Source: Hippopus hippopus (Eukaryota; Mollusca; Bivalvia; Cardiida; Cardiidae). Taken from it: 64,000 nt of DNA. This document shows, one piece after another, positions 24,779 through 35,900 of the stretch; the first letter of the stretch is position 1, and each line of letters starts with the position of its first letter. The position numbers and the translations under genes were made by a program. The stretch spans positions 28,793,442 to 28,857,441 of the forward strand of contig OX328112.1 in assembly GCA_946811185.2 (NCBI GenBank), read 5' to 3'. The notes under the pieces are model-generated. The model did not search any database. It was not told the DNA's origin and saw only the letters and a program-made list of their open reading frames with translations.

Positions 24779-25025
24779 TTGGAGTTTTACGCCGTGTTAA
24801 ACGCAAACAGCTTAGGTCATATTACTGCGGTCAGTGCACCTACGCATGTGTTTCCTGGCTTTCTCACACTGACTTTCTTTCAAAGCCAATTACTACTTTT
24901 CTCGAATGAATCAAAGGTGAGATGGCAAAAAATCGAGGGACAGCAATTTGGCCTCAACCGGGTATCGAATCTGCAATCAACAGGTCACGGGTCAGATGCG
25001 CTAACCACTGAGCTACAGACCAGGT
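24779..25025 (-). mobile_element. tRNA-derived SINE
   Basis: On the minus strand the head reads CTGTAGCTCAGTGGTTAGCG (A box), then GCAGATTCGATACCCGGTTG (B box). The body follows with GTGAGAAAGCCAGGAAACAC and ends in a TTTAACACGGCGTAAAA-like box. It belongs to the same family as 738-1001. Confidence 0.7.
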
Positions 25026-25154
25026 GAAGCCAATGTTGAGGGAAAAAGGCTATACTTTTTGAAAGACATTCATTTCCATGTTTGGCGTATTTCAAATGGT
25101 AATGGCACATTTAATACTAAGGCAGCTAAGTGCAACTTAAGGACCTCTTGAGGA

Positions 25155-25212
25155 TAGTGTAGATCAGGATCAGACTGCACAGAGCATGCAGTCTGATCTT
25201 AGATCTACACTG
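25155..25212. repeat. Long near-perfect palindrome (GATCAGACTGCA family)
   Basis: Arms of about 25 bp (AGTGTAGATCAGGATCAGAC + TGCA) surround a CAGAGCA spacer with only about two mismatches. It is the longest member of the family that includes 4966-5002. Confidence 0.7.
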
Positions 25213-25727
25213 TCTGATAAGGAGATATTTCCCCCAAAAGTACCTTTGAAATAGCAAAATTTGGGTTTTTACTATAGGCTTGAACGTTTTATTCACTTCT
25301 TTAGCAGGTTGTGGGTTTAAAAAGTGAGCAAGACTCAAAGAGGGTATTTTGTTGCACATTTTAATGAATAAAGGGTTATATTAAGCTAAATACGAAGAAT
25401 AATCTTTTGTAATTTCATTTGAAATCGAATAACGATGCACTTGGCATCATTAAAAGGGCATTAAACAAGATTTTCTTTTGCAAGTTTTTAAGAAAATCTA
25501 AACAAGGATTCCTTACTCAAATTTTCGTCGTGTGCAAAAATAACTATGGAATTTAAACATAACAAAAAAATGTAATAAAAATAAAATTTAAATATAGAAG
25601 AACATGTAGACATCATGAGGAATTACACATTCTTTTGTTTCTACGGTAAAATTCCCATTCCATTAATAACAACATCTATAGACTTTATTGCGTGATTTAT
25701 ACATTTTTGATACAGTAAAGTTTTGGT

Positions 25728-25800
25728 TTGCTTCCTAGCTTTGTGGAGTCACCAGTTTTGGTTTTGAAGGTCGTGGGTTCGAGCCTAACTTAAGGCAACT
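25728..25800 (+). repeat. tRNA-like SINE fragment
   Basis: A B-box-like GGTCGTGGGTTCGAGCC follows an incomplete A-box region. It has no proper anticodon arm and is followed by a CTTTTCCTTAC tract. A related head lies at 26874-26940. Probably a second SINE family. Confidence 0.4.
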
Positions 25801-26041
25801 TTCCTATGCCTTTTCCTTACAAAATATCAACTTTCTCCTCTCCCCCCTTCCGAAAAGAAATTGGGGTCAAAATCTAGTCTAATGCCCCTTTAAGGTTATT
25901 CCACGCTTAAAACAATGTCTGGAATTTCAAGACAAACGTTGACGGAAAGGAGCAATGTTGTGTTACAAGATACTGTTAATTTCCCTTTATGTTTTCCGAT
26001 GTACAGCACAGAGCAAGTTGAGATATTAGTGCGTTGATGGT
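25801..26041. other. 3' flank of the AChBP-like gene
   Basis: Non-coding sequence downstream of the minus-strand gene. No conserved feature is seen apart from a C-rich tract near 25838. Confidence 0.4.
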
Positions 26042-28624
26042 TTAAACTGGCTGTAATGTAATCATGAAGTTCACGTCAACATAGGGTTCTGGGCAACAAC
26101 TGTAGAAGTTCACGTTTCTCTCGTAGGAGGAATCCACATATTTCCAGTACCGATTGTAATCAAAATCAAGGTTAGACATGTCCCAGCCCTCCGAATAGGC
26201 GAACAGGTCGACCTTGTAACCATCGTAGGCCCAGGAGCCGAACTTCAAAGAGCATGTGACGTTTCCGTAACCAGTGTAAGCATCGTCGATGTTACAATAA
26301 CTGGTGAACATCTTTGGTGGGATGAACAAGACCTGACCTTCCTTTTTGACTACGACCTTGACTTCTTTGTTGAACTCGGTGTAACCGTCGGCGCTATAAA
26401 AATAGAAAACTGAAACTTGAGGGGCATTTACTTGCCTTTGTGGCCAGTGAAGATCAAGACCAGACTGCACAATTCATAGACTGAAAATGTCTGCTTTGTT
26501 TATTCGACGCTCTATCCTTACCAATCAACAAAATTCATGCAGAATTGGTCAAAACTCAGAACACTTGCAGATCACGAATGTGGTTCAAATAATGCGCTCA
26601 AATCATTTTCCGACAATGTTGTCATGTTGTCAGTAGCTTTTTTCTCCTCAGAGTTGTTAAAGGGACTTTACACCAAATTCCTTTTTGCAGGTTATTGTTG
26701 TCGTTTTCTTCAGAAAATCTTAATAAAGACTGCTAATTTTCATTCATACAAAAAACCCGAGAAATTTCAATTCTTTTTGTATTTTTACTCTAAAATTTCA
26801 GAGTCTGGTAGTGAATGTATAGCCGTTATAGCATAACAAATGATACATATTATTAAGAGCACAGTGAAGTAACAGTTGGCTCAATAGCTTAGTGGTAGAG
26901 AATTTTGAAGGTTGCAGGTTCGAGTCCTACTGAAGGCAGTTTGTATTCAGCATATTTTTTCCCACTGTGAGATGGGGTAAACTAGATGTCGCTGCGATCG
27001 GTTTTCGAATGTCCCCAGGCCGTCATTTTTGTCAAAGAACGTCTGAATGATAGAAAAGGAAAAAAATGGACGCACCGGAACCCAGGCTGACTTCATAGAC
27101 TTCGCCGGAAGTGCAATTTAAAGTCAAGCTTTATCTCGTGAAGGCTGGTACCGGGCAGGATTCTACATGGTAGAGTTTTGGTGTTAGCTGTTGTTGATAT
27201 ATAAATCATAAAAAGGCTTCCAGGAATGGTCACCAGAAAACAACCCCGAATTAGACATAGGTACCTGTTATATAACATAATATCTGGAATCCATAGAGAC
27301 TTCGCCGGAAGTACAAGCTTCGAAATATTTTCAAACTCCTCATCTTTGTCCCATGCTAGCCTAGTGTCGTTCCAGTACATAGCAAACCATGTGTCCAGGC
27401 TTAATACTTTCTTTGTCTGTAAATTGTAAATACAATAAAACCTGTATAACTTGCAACCCCCATTAGGCAAGCAACCTTTATCAATCAATCATAAGTTGCT
27501 ATCTGAGAAGAGGTAATTATTTAGAAATGCATCTGAACTTAGCAAGCACCTGTCTAAAGCAATCACATTTTCATTGTCCATTAGGTGCCTGCATAATACA
27601 GGTTGGGATGTACTGTAAAATACCTTTCTCCCCAAACAAAGATTGATGGAAATGTTTGTATATTGATTAACCCTTTACAAACAATCACGTAAGTGTAAAT
27701 AAGCAAATCTTTAGAAAACATTGTGGGAAAGGAAAAATGCTGGTAACCATGCTTGACAGGTAGAAAATAAAAAAGAAGAGAAGATCATTTCTAGGTTAAT
27801 CAAATGCATGTAAGCATCAAAACGATTAAAACTGGAGATAGCTAGCGCAGCAATACAATTCAATTCACTAAAGGTGCTAACAAATACATAAAGTGCACTT
27901 ACGATGTCTAGGTCTATTATCCTATGTAGAGAAATTTCAAGTTTTACTGTTGTGAGTTCTTGGGCCACTCTCATGTCATAGTCTGACAAAATGTGAGCAG
28001 CCAATTCTTGGTTACCATAGTCACCTAGAAAAGCAGAACATTGTAATAGATGAATAAACATAGGGAACTAGGCCTTGACCAATCATTCTAACTATTAGTT
28101 TTATTCTGAGTTCCAAGATTATCTACGGGAAACCGTATTTACCAACCATTCTTAAGAACATTTTTAGTCTTATTCTCCAAGATTTTCTAAATTTGAAAGC
28201 ATTACATCTTCTGGTCGGCTGGAAAAATTTGTTGTATTAGTGGTCCCTTGAATTGTAATGCTTTTCTTTAAATTGCTTTTGCTTCAGTCATCGACGTGAG
28301 CGATTTTTCAACGCGAGTTCCAGTAGATCTGCCTCCAGTTTGGCCAAATAAGCATGAATAGTCTAAAGATCTACAGCACTTGGTTGAAAGGAATAGATAG
28401 ATAAATAGATAGATAGATAGATAGATAGATGGGAGACAGAGAAACAAAGAAAGAAAGAAATGAATACTCACCCACAAAATGAGTAAATAAATAAATAAAT
28501 AAATAAACAAATAATTCATTTATTTATCTATTATTTATCTTTTCATTTATTAAATGGACATACCTTTAATACTAGCTGCCCAAATAATCAACATGCAAAT
28601 TGCGGCTATCTTGAAGTGAAACAT
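26042..28624 (-). CDS. Secreted acetylcholine-binding-protein-like receptor, four exons
   Basis: Four coding exons with GT/AG borders join in frame: 28624-28564, 28024-27903, 27416-27265 and 26393-26042 (687 nt, 228 aa). The start gives a hydrophobic signal peptide (residues 1-20). The mature part is a nicotinic-receptor-type ligand-binding domain: Trp71 (loop D) in a WFAMYWNDTRLAW segment, LWIPDIMLYN with Tyr110 (loop A), Cys145 and Cys159 as Cys-loop with 13 residues between, GSW with Trp166 (loop B), and YSCCPEPY with Tyr209, Cys211-Cys212 and Tyr216 (loop C). A stop codon follows 12 residues after loop C, so no transmembrane segment is encoded. The Cys-loop lacks the FPF motif that contacts the membrane domain in channels. 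Length and layout match the soluble AChBP family of molluscs. Likely role: an extracellular pentamer binding acetylcholine or similar ligands. Possible N-glycosylation at NIS, NDT and NVT. The splice sites are my reading of the sequence. An exon skipped downstream cannot be excluded but is not needed. Confidence 0.85.
26874..26940 (+). repeat. tRNA-like SINE head inside intron 3
   Basis: AGCTTAGTGGTAGAG (A-box-like) and GGTTGCAGGTTCGAGTCC (B-box-like) lie about 20 bp apart, which is too close for a real tRNA anticodon arm. It sits in the intron between exons 4 and 3 of the AChBP-like gene. Confidence 0.5.
28393..28540. repeat. (ATAG)n, (GAAA)n and (AAAT)n microsatellites in intron 1
   Basis: Adjacent tetranucleotide runs sit in the first intron of the AChBP-like gene, producing long open but meaningless frames. 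Confidence 0.8.
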
Positions 28625-28975
28625 AACTTCTGCAACCAAGTATCTATCCAACTCCAAATACTGACCGTTTGTGTATCTTCAGACCAAGAGGACACTTTAT
28701 AAATTGGGTAAAATGTCATAGGTAACAAAGCTATAATTCAATTTTCCTTTCATTATTCATGGGAAATAAATGGCTTAAACTGAAAAAAAAAATAGATAAA
28801 AGTGCCAGTAACCTTTAAAGTTAATGGCTTATGTCGATGTCGAAAAATTTCAATGAACTCTTATGCCACTTTCAACAATATTAGAGTTTAAACATGTGGA
28901 TATTTTTGTGAAACAAATTCTTACAATTTATATTTAATTCCTTTCGATGATTGCTTCCTGTAAATCTTAATCAGT
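28625..28975. promoter_or_regulatory. 5' flank of the AChBP-like gene
   Basis: The region upstream (minus strand) of the start codon would contain the promoter and 5' UTR. On the minus strand a TTTATAAAGTGTCC stretch at about 28690-28705 is a TATA-like candidate 75 bp upstream of the ATG. This is a guess from position and sequence only. Confidence 0.25.
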
Positions 28976-28979
28976 GCCC

Positions 28980-29090
28980 GCGCCGAGTTGTGGAAAGTCT
29001 CAAAGGCTCATCACGTGATCCGAACCTTGGACCTTTGGTGTAAGAGGCCGACGCTCTGCCATAACACCATGCTATCGCAACAGATCAATA
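28980..29090 (-). repeat. tRNA-like SINE fragment
   Basis: On the minus strand TGGCAGAGCGTCGGCCTCTT followed by CCAAGGTTCGGATCACG resembles A- and B-box regions. The arms are not well paired, so I call it a SINE head and not a tRNA gene. Confidence 0.4.
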
Positions 29091-29219
29091 AATCATGTCA
29101 ATTCTGGGTTTCGAAATTACCAGGTCGGGGCTCTGCAGTGTTTTACCAAAAGATATTCCATCACCAGTGAGGATGGAACTCAGAGTATCTGGATTACTAC
29201 CTCAACCGTTGATCTTAAA

Positions 29220-30060
29220 TTCTCTCGTTCAACGACTTTGAGGGAAAAGTATTTTGAAAACATTAAAGGAAAAGGAGAAAATGCTGGTAATCAGCATTTT
29301 CTCCTTTTCCCATAATGCTTTTTTTTACTAATTAAGGAGACGGATCTCACCATTTGAACCACATTGTAGCTATCGTCTGCAAATGTTTTCAATTTGGACA
29401 GGTCTAACATTTTCTCTGCCGGAAGTAAGATAACCACCAAGTCACATTGGACCTTACTGTTAACTCTTTGTCACACGACATAATTTTAGACTCGTCTAAA
29501 TTTATTAAAGCATTTGCAGACGACAAATTGAATATTGCTCAAATGATGAAAAAGGGCTGAAAACGTTGTGGGGAAAAAGAGAAAATGTTGATCACCAGCA
29601 TTTTCTCCTTTTCTCAGAATGCCTTACCAGCATTTCCTTTTTGTCTCAGAATGCTTTCAAAAGTCTCTTTCCGTAGGGTCGGTAAATTACAATAGTCTTT
29701 AGTAAATGGTTAAAATGCGCTGACAAACAGGAAAATCAAAGTAATTTGTTCCGATTTTAAGCTGTTTACGAAATTTCCGTAATAGCTTTAATATGTTTGA
29801 CATTTTACATAAACTGCCGACTTGGAATATTCCCAGGTCTTGTCTGAAATGAAAACTTTACCACACAATCCCGATTCTTAACGACCTTGAGGAAGTAGGC
29901 CTTTGAAAACGTAGGAAAAGGAGAAAATGCTGGCAACCAGCAAAGTGTTTTCTATTTTTTCAAAGAAAGAAATAATATTTTTAGCTTCCTTGAATTTGTC
30001 GTCCGCAAAAGCTTTCAATTTGGACAAGTATAAAATTTTGTTCTGTGGTAAAGAGTATAA
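29220..30060. repeat. Three head-to-tail members of the hairpin family
   Basis: The copy at 29220-29440 has a perfect 19-bp hairpin (29268-29286 pairs with 29292-29310, spacer GTAAT). The copy at 29460-29720 keeps most of it (29573-29617). The copy at 29860-30060 keeps the left arm. All share the flanks TTTCAATTTGGACAGGT or its complement. Confidence 0.7.
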
Positions 30061-31144
30061 CTTTTATAAAGCGCTTGTTTTTTCGTAGATGAATATTTGA
30101 TGTTAGAATTGCTGTAAATTTCATCTGAAAAGCACGTGCTTAAGAACAGTCGGTAAAAAAAGAGCACCGCATGCGGGTGCCAACGCTCGGCTGCAATGAG
30201 GGCCATTCCTGTGATTAAAATTATCTCCCTTGCTAGATAAGACCTAAAGGTAACCAAATAACACATTGGTCCTTTCACCTGTATTCCTTTGTTTTTATCC
30301 TTGATTCCTTTGGGGATGTTGCGATAAATATAATTTGATTTATAATTACATGCAAGGTTCCCATGTAAGTCTAAAGCAGATTCTGTTCTCAATCATTAGA
30401 GAAATGTGTATATATCGATTTGCAAAACAATCTAACCAGATTTAGTTGAGATATTATCTGAAGAACATGTCTGTGTAGTGCAAGAAAATCAGGGATAAAG
30501 TCCAAGTAAACACCTTATCAGGACCAATGTAGTACTAGAGAGGAATCAAGGGAAATAACTGAAGAATGGCCCTCATTGCTTGATTTTCAATATATTATTT
30601 CTGATCATTTTCATTTCACTACATAGGGGTGTAGAAACCTATCCGCAAAAAAAAAGGGAACTTTGTAGATCTAACATCTAACTCTATACGTTGTACATAG
30701 ATAAACAAGAAATATTGTTAGCAAGTAATGTAGACGGCATAATTTTCAGGCACTTAAATACGAATATTGTCAAAACTCTTTGGGGATTCAATATGAAGAG
30801 AAATAGTGAAAAGTAAAATTGCAAGAAGTTGTCTCTTTCTCCTGCTTTGCATACCTATGAAAAGCCTTGAAAGATTCAAATTACAGATCTAGATATATTT
30901 TTCAAGATTAGATGTTAATCTAAACCATGTTTGGAAAAGGAGAAGTTCCTCCTAAAATTAGTGTGTCTGAAAATAAAGTCAGACAGGCATACAGTTCCTT
31001 ATGGGTTATAAGGGTCAAAACCAGGTCAATACAGGCCAAAAGCCATCACAGTCAGCTCCGTGAAAAAAAAAAGTAAAAACTAAAAGGATGCTAACATGCT
31101 CACCAGGTACTACGAACAAGTACCTTCATCTTCTCACCTCTGAC
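30061..31144. other. No gene recognised
   Basis: AT-rich non-coding DNA. The phrase GGCCCTCATTG(C) appears at about 30194 (complement) and 30570, hinting at an old inverted copy. No domain. Confidence 0.45.
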
Positions 31145-31408
31145 CAGCTGATTGATTGAATTTGCATTTATCGTGCACCACCCCTACCCCAAATGCTGTT
31201 TGTATTGGTACAGGGGACAATGCAGATACACGACGAACCCTTTCTAAGTTGTACCCGGTTCTTTAACGTGCTCAGTGTATAGCACCGTCACACGGGACCA
31301 CAGTAATTTTACATAACCAGCCGTGGGAATCGAACCCACACCCTCAATTAACCCAAAACATCACCTTCACGATTGTTACACTCTACCAACTGAGCTTTGC
31401 GGGCTGGT
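31145..31408 (-). mobile_element. tRNA-derived SINE, third family
   Basis: On the minus strand CCAGCC and GGCTGG pair as an acceptor-like stem enclosing AAGCTCAGTTGGTAGAG (A box) and GTGGGTTCGATTCCCAC (a fully paired T arm). The body follows with ACACTGAGCACGTTAAAGAA and ends AATTCAATCAATCAGCTGG. The tRNA part is about 90 nt and has an extra stretch between anticodon and T arms. The fused body argues for a SINE. Confidence 0.65.
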
Positions 31409-31984
31409 CATACTGACCAGCTCAGAGAGTGGGGGCCTAGATCTATATGTGTAGGCTACAGTACTCCTTCCAGCGAGGTCCAGGATGTACATTCAACATC
31501 AGCCCCCTTTGCACCTGTGATAATGCAAGAATATGTGTATATATGTGTATACATTGTTTTTCTCTAGCCCTGCCAACCAGTTGTAAGTGTGTATAATGAT
31601 TTTGCTTGTCTACCTCTGAATTACTTTAATACGATAAACTCGGAGTAGATCTAGATCAACATAATCTTAATAACTTGGATTATTTCTTAGATTTAGTAAG
31701 CTGTATATATTGATACTAATACTTTTTAAAAAAAAAAAAAAAAACCTTCTTATCCATCTATATATCTTTATACCCATCTATCTATCCCTTCTTCTTCTCT
31801 CGGTAGCGTACAGGACTTGGGAACAGGGGCGTGGCAAATTTTTTCCCATGGATTGATGATATTCACTGCGACAGGATTCATTCCTCATTAACCCAATAAA
31901 CGGCCTAACCAACCCATAACATTGCGACAAGCACTCTTCCTATCTCTGTTGTCCCAAATCTCCTGAAATACCTTTATCCAATCC
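31409..31984. other. No gene recognised; SINE body fragment
   Basis: Contains an A18 run near 31727 and a piece of SINE body (GCGACAGGATTCATTCCTC near 31868). No coding sequence. Confidence 0.45.
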
Positions 31985-32500
31985 CCTACATCACACTGAG
32001 GAGACCTTACGTACTTGCTCCAGGTCAACGTTACTGCTCCTGTCAATTCAACGTACCCGTTCCAGTAAAAAACATGGCTACGCCCATAAGATTCCAAAAG
32101 GTAAGCACAAAAACATAATTTTTTTTACATGTTATTGAATAGATATGCAGTTGCACGTTGTCGCACAGAATGTCTGGGATGTCAGTATACGTTAATCTGT
32201 AGTTCATTTGGTGGTTAATCGTTTGTTGAAGACGTTTAATCCGACAAAGTTCCGTCGGCGACTACGATTTCTGGAAAAACACTACTTGGAGTCTCCAAAA
32301 ACCTTTGTAAAACATATACACTCGATATTCTGAAGTGTGTGCCGTGTCAGATGACCAATATAATGATTATCCTCACAACTATAAACCGAAAAATATCAAA
32401 TTGCAGTTATTAAATGATATTTTGCCATTATTGCATTACAACGTAACATGTTCCTAAATTCAATGCAACGATCCAGCTCCTGAGCTGAAAATACGGTAAG
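31985..32500. repeat. Long inverted repeat, left arm
   Basis: It is the inverted counterpart of 40090-40597. Matching landmarks, in order, are the complement of CCATGTTTTTTACTGGA(A/G)C, GGTACGTTGAATTGACAGG and AGTAACGTTGACCTGGAGCA (32000-32090), a GACATCCCAGACATTC block (32170), the GGATTAAACGTCTT block (32235) and GGAGCTGGATCGTT (32468). The arm outside the best block is diverged by small indels. Confidence 0.75.
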
Positions 32501-32603
32501 CGTATGGGTTCGTGTTACAGTAAACAATTTTGTCATTTTGGTCAAGATTCTATATTAATTATCGTAGTCACAGTCATAGGTTCGTCATCGTTAATAATAG
32601 CAA

Positions 32604-32998
32604 TAATTGGAAAATTAAACGAGACTTACCTGTAAGTTGAAGTTGGATTTCAATTCTCCGAAGCACAGGGTCACCGTGATGAGCTCATGTGAGATATGCA
32701 TGTTGTGTCCAGGAGGTCAATTTTCAACTTGTGATGTGAACACTTTTTCCAACGGAATTGATTCACATTTGCACTTAACCTTTTAACTTTTAATAACATC
32801 GAATAAATCTACCCAATTTGTATGTAACACTTTTTTTTTTTTTTTAATTTTGTAACCATGTATATATTTTTATATAGCCACTTTTCACAAAGGGCGGGTA
32901 AAACGGGTTGTACATAAGCTCATCACGGTGACCCTGTGCTTCGGAGAATTGAAATCCAACTTCAACTTACAGGTAAGTCTCGTTTAATTTTCCAATTT
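32604..32998. repeat. ~85-bp inverted repeat with ACTTACAGGTAAGT core
   Basis: The arms at about 32604-32690 and 32918-32998 are nearly perfect complements. They contain CTCATCACGGTGACCCTGTG + CTTCGGAGAATTGAAATCC and the palindrome ACTTACAGGTAAGT. The second arm abuts the left end of the 33000-37619 element. A T15 run lies in the loop. Probably a MITE related to that element. Confidence 0.65.
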
Positions 32999-32999
32999 T

Positions 33000-35900
33000 C
33001 CCTTCAGCACAGGGTCATGTGATGAGCCCCTGTGAGAGTTTTAAAGGTGTTCACGAACAACCGATTGCGAAGTAAGCATGTTACCCACTAAATGCAATTG
33101 TATGAGTGTAATTTACAAATCTTTTGTTTGAAAAGCATTGTCACTTTCTACCCTGAAATGACTACTTTGAAGTCATACAGTTACGAAATACCTTTGTCAT
33201 TTTTCAGTGTGGGTTGTTTTAAAAACCTTTACGAAGTCACCTAAGATGACCGGCTCTCAGCTGTTGTCGTATTATGTAATGGGATCCCTGCATTCTTTAC
33301 TGCAGAAATATGCTGCTATTTTGTAATGCTTTTTCCTAGCTAGTTAACAGACAGTCTTATATGGATGCTAGGTGTTGTCAATTTAAGGCAAAGATTATGC
33401 ACCTAATGTTTTAAATATGGCATTAAAGGCAGAAGTAATGCACCTATCCGTCAAGAGTAGCTTCACTCTGGTCTATGTTTCCAACATACTTTGAAAGACA
33501 TGATTGCTGGGTCGAAAAACATAAAAACTGAAAAACATAAGGAAGGGCTCTATGATCGACAAAAGTTTGATTACTATATGGGTAAGTAATGTCAACCCTT
33601 TTCTGTTACTAACAGACAATGACCTTATAAATCATAAGGCAGACACAGTGATATATATATTTATGTACTTGTACGAAGAGACGGTTTTTAATTAACATCT
33701 TTTATGAACTGACATTACTAACTGTGTAACTCCATAACATAAATCAGAGCCAGCAAGAAGGAATGAATTTAAGGACTTGTTGTTGTGTTTTAGAAACTGT
33801 AGCTTTAGCCCATTCGCAATGAACATGTAAGAACTTCAAGTACTTGATTTTGCTGCGACTGAATGGCTCTTTAGATAAATAACTGCCACAGTAACGGATC
33901 CAATTTGTAATACATCTTATGAACTATCTAGTGCTGCCCTGCCAGGGAATAAAGTGTTGAGTGAGATCAGCCTCAAACCTGATAAAGGCCCCGGACAAAT
34001 GACAGGTGAACTCAGTCCTACGGCAAATAATTGATGGATTCTGCCATAGGTGCATATGGTAAGGTCAGTAGATCGCCAGCATGTGGTGATCTGATTCGGT
34101 TTGATAAACATGTTTTCCATTGCATGATGGAACCATTGTTGTAATAGCCCATGCAATAGCCTTAATACTTCCCTGCCTCGTCAGCGACAAGTTTCTGAGG
34201 CAATTTATGCAACTGCAAGGTGAAGAAGTGCAGATATGACCAAGATATATTTATATATTTTTGAAATGTAGCCTACGTGCCGAACTTGGTTACGCTTGCG
34301 GAATACTCGCTTAATTTCTTATTCAGTCTAAAAGCAATGGAACTCTGTCTCTACTTTTAAATAGACAGGCCTAGCACTTTAAGGAAGATGTAATGTTTGA
34401 GAATCCACTTTGTGGACTATGATAGGACTTTCCATCTGTACGGAATTATCTTTTCCCTTCTAGCATATGCGTTAGAATTAGCAATTTGTCACATTGTTTT
34501 GCTGAAGTCTCAGTTTTCTAACCCTTGAAGCACTCTGGCCAATGAATGACCCCCGAATCGGTCTATTTAGGCGACTGCTGTGCCGTTACTCTATTAAACC
34601 CAAATGTATTTATTTAACAGTCTCTCCAAACAAGATAGCAATCTGAAATAAATGGCTTTCAGATCAAGATAATGAATGTTGTTGTCAACAGGTATCTCTG
34701 AGACACCTCATTGACCCCATGTGGGGCTGCCTCCCAGCCCATAAAGGAGAGTCTGTTGTCAGTGTGAATTTAGCGGAGATATACATTCTGGGGAATCCTT
34801 AGCACTTAGTCTTACTGCATATCCAAAATATCTCTAGCAGTTGGTAATAATCATTATTACCCTTTGCAACCTTTCTTTTTAGAGCTATCGAAATAGTCCA
34901 AGACCTCAAACCATTCTTTCTATGTAATTACCAATCTATAGATATATTCTTTGTACCTTCTCACTCTGCACTATTTTTGTGTATACAAATCCAAAAGCAT
35001 ACTCAGATTCATACTGACAGTCACAAACACCCTTTATCTGGTGTGATACCTATATCTATTCCCTTGTAAGTATTTTCTTGCGGTTTTCCGCTGTATAGCC
35101 TCACATGTACTGGAATTGTGATTGACTTCAACACAGAACTTAGAGGAATTATTTCTTTTAGTGAGAAAGGGTGTACTCTGTATTCTTTTTTTATTAATGC
35201 AGCAACAAATTCCAACATATGATTACTTTTACACTGTGCATTATTAAGGCATTTTAACTGAAGTATGAGCCAGCAATATGACCAAAACACCATTGCTCAG
35301 ATATGCCCGAAGACTGCTTCCATATATATGTGATTAATCCGGGAATATGCACAACCCTTTAGCCAGTCAAGCATGTATATTTTACCATTCTGTCCGTTCT
35401 ACAGGACTCACAGAAGTTTTCTGTGCTCCTTATTTCCTGATACTGTATAAAACACGTTCTGCAAACCTTTTTTTTTTTTTATACTTAATCAAGCTCATTA
35501 ATCTGCCACCTGATTGTGAGCTTGCAATTACAACTTTATGTATGTAATCTATTGACTCATTCCATTGTTTAACTCCATAACAAGGATGTACCCCCTTGAT
35601 AATGTGTTTTGCTCACGCATTTAACACCTTTTCCTATCATTTTCAGAGTAATTGCCTCTCTAGCATGTGAAAAACCGTATGACTGTAGGTTCATTTCATC
35701 TTTGTGAATGCAGTGAGGGGTAATGAATTATAATGAATTTGACATAAATCTGATCATTACATCCCTGGTCTTATTATGCCAGTTTTCAGAAGAACTTGCT
35801 TGGAAACAGAGTTTTCCCAGCTTATCTCATTTGGAAATGATTAAATTGCTGTTCCGCTGTGGTTTGTCCGTATGGGATTTGTCATCTTCACCCCCCCCCC

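Noticed and set aside
26394..26470. In-frame extension of the last AChBP exon to an ATG at 26470
   Set aside because: A clear acceptor (TTTTTATAG) at 26394 joins the exon to upstream exons in frame. The extension lies in the intron and overlaps a dispersed palindrome.
28268..28519. Minus-strand frame with Leu/Ile/Phe/Tyr repeats
   Set aside because: Translation of tetranucleotide microsatellites inside an intron.
31319..31408. Possible functional tRNA gene on the minus strand
   Set aside because: Acceptor and T stems pair, but the central part is too long, the anticodon stem has a bulge, and the sequence continues into a SINE body.
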